Source: Acidobacteriota bacterium
Lineage (GTDB): Bacteria; Acidobacteriota; Terriglobia; Acidiferrales; UBA7541
DNA length: 57,417 nt
Assembly: GCA_003223315.1 (NCBI GenBank)
Contig: QHYR01000035.1
Location: forward strand, 1-57,417
Direction of reading: 5' to 3'
Below are positions 28,904 through 36,045 of this stretch, one piece after another (position 1 is the first letter of the stretch; every line of letters starts with the position of its first letter). The notes under the pieces were generated by a model. That model was given only the letters and a program-made list of their open reading frames with translations. It was not told the origin of the DNA and made no database searches. Position numbers and translations under genes: made by a program.

Positions 28904-30118
28904 ATGCGCGACTGGTTTCTACGTTCGATGATAACGGTCGCCATCGCCGCGGCCGCTGTCAGCGCGATCCTTTCGGTATCCATCACGCGGACGTCAGCTC
29001 AGGCTCCGGCTTCGGTGAAGGCTGCGGCGCCGACGTCGGCCCCGGCGCTCAAAACGCCTTGGGGCGAACCCGATCTGCAAGGCATTTGGACCGACGAATC
29101 GGACACGCCCTTGCAGCGCTCGCCCAAGTACGCGAACCAGGAGTTTTTCACCGAGGCGCAGCGAGCCGAATTGGATAAAGAACGAGCCGCGCTGCTCGGC
29201 CGGGACAGGCGTGTGGAGCGCGGGACCGAACTCGACGTGGCCGGCGCGTATAACGCGCAGTTTATGTCCGTCAAGCACACCGGCGCGCGCACGTCGCTGA
29301 TTGTGGATCCGCCCAATGGCCGGATTCCGCCGCTGACACCGGAGGCTCAGAAGATTGCCGCCGCCGAACGGGAATTTCGTCTGGCCCTGCTGCAAGCGAC
29401 CGAGACTTGCAAGAACAAGTCGGTGGCATGTAACGGCGGGAAGTACGATCCGACGCCCTCGCCGCGGCGCGCCGAACTTCCTCCTCGCTACAACACGGCG
29501 CGCATGAATCGCCGTGATAATCCGGAAGATGGCGCTTTGCCGGACCGCTGCTTGACCGGCGGGCTGCCCGAATTTGGAGGCGCGACCGGCAGCTTCCGCC
29601 GAATTGTGCAGACGCCCGGCGGCATCGCCATGTTCTATGACGTGGGGCAAGGGCAAGGGTGGCAGCGCAACATCGTCATGAACGGAAGTCCGCACTTGCC
29701 GGCCAGCGTCCGCCAGTGGTACGGCGACTCGCGGGGCCATTGGGAGGGCAATACGCTGGTGATCGACGTGACGAATTTCAGTCCGAAGACCGATTATCAG
29801 GGCTCGCGCCAGAACTTGCATTTGGTGGAACGCTGGACGCGGACCGGGCCGAACACGCTCGAATACGCGGTCACGATCGAAGATCCGACGATGTGGACGC
29901 GGCCCTGGACGGTCAAGCAGGAGTTCACCAAGCAGAGCGAGCAGGAGAACAGAATTTATTATGAACCTCGCTGCATCGAAGGAAACTATGCCTCCCCGGG
30001 GCTGATGCGGGGACAGCGCATGGCCGAGGCCGCTTTTGCGCGGGGACAAGGTCCCGATCCGGCAGTGAGCGACAATGCCACAGATTTTGTGGGCGTTGAA
30101 GACGATCCGTTGCAGTAG
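28904..30118 (+). CDS. Exported protein of unknown function, family A (tandem duplicate)
   Basis: Nearly identical to 27650 over most of its length. Confidence 0.8.
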   Translation: MRDWFLRSMITVAIAAAAVSAILSVSITRTSAQAPASVKAAAPTSAPALKTPWGEPDLQGIWTDESDTPLQRSPKYANQEFFTEAQRAELDKERAALLGRDRRVERGTELDVAGAYNAQFMSVKHTGARTSLIVDPPNGRIPPLTPEAQKIAAAEREFRLALLQATETCKNKSVACNGGKYDPTPSPRRAELPPRYNTARMNRRDNPEDGALPDRCLTGGLPEFGGATGSFRRIVQTPGGIAMFYDVGQGQGWQRNIVMNGSPHLPASVRQWYGDSRGHWEGNTLVIDVTNFSPKTDYQGSRQNLHLVERWTRTGPNTLEYAVTIEDPTMWTRPWTVKQEFTKQSEQENRIYYEPRCIEGNYASPGLMRGQRMAEAAFARGQGPDPAVSDNATDFVGVEDDPLQ

Positions 30119-30145
30119 AGCCGAAAGAAGCAAAAGGAGGAGATC

Positions 30146-31120
30146 ATGCGCGGCCGATTCCTACGTTCGACGATAACGGTCGCTATTGCCGCAGCCGTGG
30201 TCAGCGCCGTCCTTTCGGTGTCTATCACGCGGACGTCCGGTCAGGCTCCCGCTGCTGTGCGGCCGGCTCGCGTCGCCGGCAAGCCAAACTTGAGCGGCAT
30301 CTGGCAAGCCAATAACGAAGCCAACTGGGATTTGCAGGCGCACGCGGCGCTTCCCGGCGCCGTCACGCAGCCGGGAATCTATCCTTATGACTACGCGCGG
30401 GTGCCGGCAGCGCCGGTTCTCGCGCTCGGCGCCGCGGGCGCCGTACCCGGATCGCTGGGCGTCGTGCAGGGTGACGGCCAGATTCCCTATACAGCGGAAG
30501 CTTTCATGATCAAGAAGGAAAATTCGGAACACTGGATTGACCGCGACCCGGAGTTGAAGTGTTACTTGCCGGGCATTCCGCGCGCGATGTATATGCCCTA
30601 TCCCTTCCAGATCACGCAAGGTACGGACAAGATCCACATGGCCTATGAATTCTCCAATACCGCGCGCACGATCCATTTGGACAAGGTCGCAGGGCCGCCG
30701 GACGATGCCTGGATGGGCCACTCCGTGGGACACTGGGACGGAGACACGCTTGCTGTTGACGTGACGAATTTCAATGACCGCAGCTGGTTCGATCGCGCGG
30801 GAAATTTCCATAGCGACGCGCTGCACCTGGTGGAGCGCTTTACGTTAATGTCGCCTGATATCATCAGGTACGAAGTGACGATCGAGGATCCCAAGGTCTT
30901 TACGCGGCCCTGGCGGATCGCCATGCCGCTCTATCGCCGAGTGGAACCGAACATGCAGCTTCTCGAGTTTCGCTGCAACGAATTCGTCGAGGAGTTCATG
31001 TACGGAGGTCTTCGCAAGCAGCAGTTGGTGAAGCACTGGGAAGGCGAAACCATGGCGGTGGATATCACTCGCAAGGTTCCGACCGGTGACCGGTTTTATG
31101 ATTGGTACGGCGGTAAGTAA
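30146..31120 (+). CDS. Exported protein of unknown function, family B
   Basis: AGKPNLSGIWQANNEANWDLQAHAALPG, DPELKCYLPGIPRAMYMPYPFQITQG, HSVGHWDGDTLAVDVTNFNDRSWFDRAGNFHSDALHLVERF. Confidence 0.8.
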   Translation: MRGRFLRSTITVAIAAAVVSAVLSVSITRTSGQAPAAVRPARVAGKPNLSGIWQANNEANWDLQAHAALPGAVTQPGIYPYDYARVPAAPVLALGAAGAVPGSLGVVQGDGQIPYTAEAFMIKKENSEHWIDRDPELKCYLPGIPRAMYMPYPFQITQGTDKIHMAYEFSNTARTIHLDKVAGPPDDAWMGHSVGHWDGDTLAVDVTNFNDRSWFDRAGNFHSDALHLVERFTLMSPDIIRYEVTIEDPKVFTRPWRIAMPLYRRVEPNMQLLEFRCNEFVEEFMYGGLRKQQLVKHWEGETMAVDITRKVPTGDRFYDWYGGK

Positions 31121-31216
31121 TACGGAAGGGCGCCACCTATCCTAAGTGGGGATAGTCGAGCCGCCGCGGGCCACGGCGTCCATCTTGGTTCTAAACGCGG
31201 CAGGAGGCTGAAGTCG

Positions 31217-31648
31217 ATGCGAACGAAGCTTGCCAGAGTAGTCTGCGTCCTGGTTCTAGCGATCTGCGGAGGGGCCACTGGGGTGTCGGCGCACCATGCG
31301 TTTGCAGCAGAGTTCGACGCGAATAAACCAGTGAGTTTCAAGGGGACGATCACGAAAATGGAATGGGTCAATCCCCACACGTGGTTGCACGTCGACGTGA
31401 AGAAGCCCGACGGCACGGTGGAGAACTGGGCCGTTGAAGCGGGCACGCCGAATGTCCTGTTCCGGCGCGGGTTCACTAAGGAATCCTTACTGCCGGGCAC
31501 CGAGATTGTGGTCGATGGGTACCAGGCGAAAGACGGGTCGCACCGAGCCAATGGCCGGGATCTCACGTTCCCTGACGGACGGAAGTTGTTTCTCGGCTCG
31601 TCCGGTACGGGCGCTCCCTATGAGTTGACGCCTGGCCAGAAGAAATAA
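31217..31648 (+). CDS. DUF6152-like exported protein
   Basis: Signal peptide, then AHHAFAAEFDANKPVSFKGTITKMEWVNPHTWLHVDVKKPDGTVENWAVEAGTPNVLFRRGF. Confidence 0.8.
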   Translation: MRTKLARVVCVLVLAICGGATGVSAHHAFAAEFDANKPVSFKGTITKMEWVNPHTWLHVDVKKPDGTVENWAVEAGTPNVLFRRGFTKESLLPGTEIVVDGYQAKDGSHRANGRDLTFPDGRKLFLGSSGTGAPYELTPGQKK

Positions 31649-31727
31649 CCGAGACAGCGCCCCATCTTACGGGCTCGGCGCGATCGTACTTCGACTCACT
31701 GCAGCATTTCGCTGGTTTGCTTCGGGA

Positions 31728-32585
31728 TTGCGCAAGAAGTTGGATTCCGAAACCTTAAGATCAGAGAGACGTGCATTGCAAATCCGAGTTCGTTTGCCAG
31801 GTTTGCTCGCTGCTTTGCTGTTGGTGCTCTGTTATTTGGTGACCCTGCGTATCGAGGCGTCTACACGCACGGCACAACGGCCGAGTGAAGTGGGGCGCCA
31901 AGTCCACATGATTTCTTCGGAATCCCGTTCGGGAGGATGGGCTCGCTTCGTCACTTTTCCAAGAACCGCGCCACTCCAGATAGCGGCGGCGGCGGCGGGG
32001 AGTGAGGAGGCGACCGGAGGCTCTCTCCTCAATTTTTTCAGACGGATGGGAGATTCATCGTGGAGCACCGGTCTGCACGAATCGCGATATGCTTATGACC
32101 TCATCGAATCCGTTCACGTGTGGGCGTTGTGTCTTTTCTTCGGCCTGGCGGTGATGTTCGACCTGCGCCTGCTCGGTTGGACGATGCGGAGCATACCCGT
32201 ATCGGAAGTTGCCCGGCGCCTGCTACCCTGGACCGCAGTTGGTTTCGTCGTCATGGTCATCAGCGGAGCGCTGCTGTTTTCCGCCATACCTCTGCGGTCC
32301 TATCAGAATATTTTCTTCCGGGCCAAAATGATTATGCTCGTGCTGGCAGGCCTGAACGTGTGGATTTTTCATTCGGGCGTTTATCGCCGGGTGACGACGT
32401 GGGATCTGGACAGGATAACGCCAAAAGCGGCCAGGGTTGCCGGCGCCCTCTCGCTCGTGCTGTGGATCTGCATCGTTCTTTCGGGAAGAATGATTGCGTA
32501 TAACTGGTTTGACTGCGACAGACAGCCGCAACCGGCGATCATCAATTTCCTTACCAGCTGCGTGCCGGATGGATCGGACCACTGA
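31728..32585 (+). CDS. DUF6644-like multi-TM protein
   Basis: IESVHVWALCLFFGLAVMFDLRLLGWTMRSIP...GFVVMVISGALLFSA; stop/start overlap (TGATG) with the next gene. Confidence 0.65.
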   Translation: MRKKLDSETLRSERRALQIRVRLPGLLAALLLVLCYLVTLRIEASTRTAQRPSEVGRQVHMISSESRSGGWARFVTFPRTAPLQIAAAAAGSEEATGGSLLNFFRRMGDSSWSTGLHESRYAYDLIESVHVWALCLFFGLAVMFDLRLLGWTMRSIPVSEVARRLLPWTAVGFVVMVISGALLFSAIPLRSYQNIFFRAKMIMLVLAGLNVWIFHSGVYRRVTTWDLDRITPKAARVAGALSLVLWICIVLSGRMIAYNWFDCDRQPQPAIINFLTSCVPDGSDH

Positions 32586-33061
32586 TGTCCCTGCTGGCTT
32601 TCTTCCAGTGGTGTGAACAGTCGGGAATCGGCGCGGCGATACGACGATCCTCCTGGTTATTCCCCGTGATCGAGGCGATCCACCTCTTGGGCCTCGGCAT
32701 GATCGGGGGAGCCGTGTTGGTCGTCGACATGCGCCTCTTAGGCCTTGGCTTGCGGCGCCAGTCTCTCGCGCAACTGGCACGCGATGCGCAGCGATGGCTC
32801 ATCGGCAGCCTGATTGTGATGATCATCACCGGTACCCTGCTGTTCCTCTCCGAGGCGATCAAGTGTTATTACCATGCGGCGTTTTGGATGAAGATGGCGT
32901 CACTGTTTCTGGCCATCGTCTTCACGTTTACGGTGCAGCGCAAAGTGACCAGAGCCGAGGAGGCTCGAATGAGTCCGGTTTGGAGCAAGGTAGTGGCCCT
33001 GGTCTCGGTCGCGCTGTGGTCCGGCGTGGGCATCGGAGGACGCTGGATCGGATTTTCGTAG
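32585..33061 (+). CDS. DUF6644-like multi-TM protein
   Basis: FPVIEAIHLLGLGMIGGAVLVVDMRLLGLGLR...LIVMIITGTLLFLSEAIKCYYHAAFWMKM. Confidence 0.65.
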   Translation: MSLLAFFQWCEQSGIGAAIRRSSWLFPVIEAIHLLGLGMIGGAVLVVDMRLLGLGLRRQSLAQLARDAQRWLIGSLIVMIITGTLLFLSEAIKCYYHAAFWMKMASLFLAIVFTFTVQRKVTRAEEARMSPVWSKVVALVSVALWSGVGIGGRWIGFS

Positions 33062-33103
33062 AGGCGGCGTGCAACTGTCGTCAGGCTTTCGTTCAGCCGG
33101 ACG

Positions 33104-33982
33104 CTAGGCGGCGATGTGGCCGTCAGAGGGCAAGCGTTGGCGCGAGAATAGCCATCGATGCCAGGTTTCCCAGATGTTGCCGATGAGCACGCCGGCGAGA
33201 AGATAGTAGGCCGCACCCACCCACTCAAACGTCGCGTAGCTGGCCAGGGCGACCAGCACACCACACACAAGCTGATCGGGATACCTCACCGGCGAAGTCG
33301 GTGGATCGGTGAGGATGAAGAACGCAAAAAAGAGCACGGCATGGAGGTCCGGTGCTCGAAAGATTTCGGCGATTTTCCCCGGATCGCCAAGGAACGTCGT
33401 GAGCGTAAACAGCCCGAAATAGGTACCCAGAAAAACGAGTACCAAGGGAATCTTGTTGACCCGGTCGGCGATAAACGCGCCGGTCGCCACGAGCACCACC
33501 AGGGCCAATGGTGTGATCTGGGGCAAGGCGCCCCACCAACTCTGGCCTGTGTTGAAAATGTAAAATGTGGCCACCAGCGCCAGGGCCGCTGGATTGAAGA
33601 TGTTGGCCGAGCGAGTCCGGGCGATGTGCTTGCCGGCAATGGCGACCGCCGAGGTGCAAGCGGCGACATACCAAGGTTCGTGTGGGGTCAATACCATGGC
33701 CACAATCAAACCTGTGAGAACCGCTCCGCTGGGGAATTCCCAGGCGCCTTGTATCCTGCGGAGGACCAGCACGTCGATCGCGCCTGCAACCATCACGGCA
33801 GCCAGCAGGCCGGGGGCCACTAATGCGATTCCCTCACGCGGCGCGGCCAGAGCCGCCAGAATCACCAGGACGATGATGAGAAGACCCTTGGGCGTCTGGA
33901 AGAATCGCCAGATCGCCGAGCTAGTGCCGTTCCAACTTGTTGCTACGAATTTCACCCAGCCACGCATCGCACCTCCAGCCAT
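33104..33982 (-). CDS. RnfD/NqrB-like membrane protein
   Basis: PSGAVLTGLIVAMVLTPHEPWYVAACTSAVAIAGKHIARTRSANIFNPAALALVATF; multi-TM; next to ApbE and FMN_bind genes. Confidence 0.8.
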   Translation of the reverse strand: MAGGAMRGWVKFVATSWNGTSSAIWRFFQTPKGLLIIVLVILAALAAPREGIALVAPGLLAAVMVAGAIDVLVLRRIQGAWEFPSGAVLTGLIVAMVLTPHEPWYVAACTSAVAIAGKHIARTRSANIFNPAALALVATFYIFNTGQSWWGALPQITPLALVVLVATGAFIADRVNKIPLVLVFLGTYFGLFTLTTFLGDPGKIAEIFRAPDLHAVLFFAFFILTDPPTSPVRYPDQLVCGVLVALASYATFEWVGAAYYLLAGVLIGNIWETWHRWLFSRQRLPSDGHIAA

Positions 33983-34010
33983 TTCGTCAAAATAGTTGGA
34001 ACGGCACTAG
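33921..34010. repeat. Perfect 17-bp inverted repeat (CTAGTGCCGTTCCAACT / AGTTGGAACGGCACTAG), 56-nt spacer, spanning apbE stop and rnfD-like start
   Basis: Arms 33921-33937 and 33994-34010 are exact reverse complements. Confidence 0.95.
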
Positions 34011-34996
34011 TGGTATTCACGCATCCCTCGCGTCGCATATCGCTCTAGCCCCGGAGAAATGATCAGCCCATCCACAGCCAAGCGATCGAAGAGCTGCATA
34101 CCCTCGGCCGGGCCCAGGACGAAAGCCGCCGTTGCGAGCGCATCCGCCAACATGGCATTCGGCGCGATAACGGTCACGCTCACCACGGCATTGGCTGACG
34201 ATCCTGTGCGCGGATCAAGGATGTGGTGGCCGCTCTCCTGGGCGCTTCGCCTTTCATAATCACCTGAAGTGCACACCGCGCGGTCGGACAAGCGGAGCGA
34301 ATCGATCAACTCATGGTTGTTGCGGGGATGGCGGATTCCAATGGACCAGGGCTGGCCGTCCGGGTTGCATCCTCCGAGATAGAGGTCGCCACCCGCATCA
34401 ATCGCAAAATTCTTGAAGGGTCGAAGCTCGCGCGCGGCGAGATCCACCGCCAGGCCTTTGGCAACCGCGCCGAGATCAAGGATCAAGGGGCGAAGCAGGG
34501 TAATCGTTCTGCGGTCCGCGTCAAGGCGAACGTCCCGATAGCTGACAGAGATACTGGAATCGAGAGGGGTTCGGATCGTCTTGCCAGTGCGATGCTCCCG
34601 GTTGAAGCCGCGCGTTTCCATGGCGTAGCCGACCGTGGGGTCGAATGCGCCTTCGCTTTCCTCCGCGACGGCCAAGGCAAATTGCACCGCTTCGTAAAGG
34701 ATTGTGCTGACTCGAACAGGCACGCCCACGTGATTGGCGAGCTGCATCACCTCGCTGCGGGCCTCAAATCGCGTACAACACTCCTCGACCCGGTTAAACC
34801 ATTCAAACGCACGTTCGATTGCTTCCTCGCGCTGCATGGGCCGGCGCGGGCCGTCTTCGGGGCCGACCACGTGGATCGTCACGAACGTGCCCATCAAGGC
34901 GACCGTGCGGACTACGTCGTCACTCAGTCGCTTTGGACAGCGCTGCGGCGACTGCATCAGAGAATGCATAGCTGCTCTCCGTAGCTCCCGACACAT
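34007..34996 (-). CDS. apbE: FAD:protein FMN transferase (ApbE family)
   Basis: LMGTFVTIHVVG, ILDLGAVAKGLAVDLAARELRPFKNFAIDAGGDLYLGG, HHILDPRTGSSANAVVSVTVIAPNAMLADALATAAFVLGP. N-terminal start uncertain. Confidence 0.93.
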   Translation of the reverse strand: MCRELRRAAMHSLMQSPQRCPKRLSDDVVRTVALMGTFVTIHVVGPEDGPRRPMQREEAIERAFEWFNRVEECCTRFEARSEVMQLANHVGVPVRVSTILYEAVQFALAVAEESEGAFDPTVGYAMETRGFNREHRTGKTIRTPLDSSISVSYRDVRLDADRRTITLLRPLILDLGAVAKGLAVDLAARELRPFKNFAIDAGGDLYLGGCNPDGQPWSIGIRHPRNNHELIDSLRLSDRAVCTSGDYERRSAQESGHHILDPRTGSSANAVVSVTVIAPNAMLADALATAAFVLGPAEGMQLFDRLAVDGLIISPGLERYATRGMREYH

Positions 34997-35702
34997 AATC
35001 GACTTTCGGGCTCTGCCTTTCGACTACCTGTCCAGGCAAGTCGGGAAAGCCACCGCCAGGGGTTCGTGGGGCGATCCACGAACAGGAATAGCGCGTCAGG
35101 CATTGCGAGATTGCCGTGGACACGATCTTGCCTCCCTGAATCAAAACGGATGCCTCGATATCGCCATGCGGGCAGCTTCCCCACCCGAGGTAGACTCCGT
35201 CCTTGTAGCGGGTTTGCGCCGACGGTGTAGAGGGCGCCACTTGTGAATCGCTTGGCGCGCCAGGCGCCGCTTTTCGAGGAGCCGGCGGCCGTTTCTTGAC
35301 AGGAGGAGCCACAGAGCGCGAAACGGGCGGAGTTGCGTCGATTCCCGGTTTTGCGGCCCCCGGCGGCGGCACGCTGGCAATCGTGGTGGAGGTTCTCTGC
35401 TGGCGTGTCTGCGAATCAAACCGATGCGCCGCAGGGCTGGTCCGATGGTAGCCCGCGGCATAGATGGCAACGATGGCGGCAGAACTCAAGGTAATTAGAC
35501 TATTCGACATCCTCTGGCTGGGCCTTATGCGCTCTTCGAAGTAATCTCGGGAGTGAAGCGGTAGCGTCCCCGCCGCTAATCCCGCGGCCAGCAGAATGAT
35601 GGCAATGCCCGTGAATGTGCCCCACGCAGGATGACCGGCTGCGACAGACGCGCCAAAGACGGCCAGTACTATCGCTAGCAACAAGAGAGTTGATTTATCC
35701 AT
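34920..35702 (-). CDS. Membrane-anchored FMN-binding (FMN_bind) domain protein
   Basis: N-terminal TMs, Pro-rich linker, then GWGSCPHGDIEASVLIQGGKIVSTAIS...VDYVSGATESSYAFSDAVAAAL with an SGAT flavinylation motif. Confidence 0.87.
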   Translation of the reverse strand: MDKSTLLLLAIVLAVFGASVAAGHPAWGTFTGIAIILLAAGLAAGTLPLHSRDYFEERIRPSQRMSNSLITLSSAAIVAIYAAGYHRTSPAAHRFDSQTRQQRTSTTIASVPPPGAAKPGIDATPPVSRSVAPPVKKRPPAPRKAAPGAPSDSQVAPSTPSAQTRYKDGVYLGWGSCPHGDIEASVLIQGGKIVSTAISQCLTRYSCSWIAPRTPGGGFPDLPGQVVERQSPKVDYVSGATESSYAFSDAVAAALSKATE

Positions 35703-36045
35703 CTACGGAAACTTAATTTGAAATCGCTCTCGCCGGCTTTAAGGTCCAACAACCGGCCAATTGCTTGACGTGTTGAAAATCCGCGTTCCGAGTGCCACAA
35801 TCAATACCTCATGCCCGGAATTTTCCGCATGGTACTCAGCCTGGATACAAACGTCAAACACCCATGGCATCCGATCATGGCCAGAACGCCTTCTCTATTC
35901 ATCATCTGACCAATACGAATTGGGGTATCCCCAGAAGCCGCTCGCATTTATTTCGCGCCGGCCACGCCGGCAGGGAAGCACGATGTTGCGAGGTAGGGCT
36001 CAGTAGGATATGGTGTGCGGTTTCTATAATTGACTTGCCGGGGGC

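Noticed and set aside
28994-30133. 379-aa minus-strand ORF opposite the family-A gene
   Set aside because: Shadow of 28904-30118; a matching shadow exists opposite the paralog 27650 (27926-28564), explained by sequence duplication rather than a real antisense gene.
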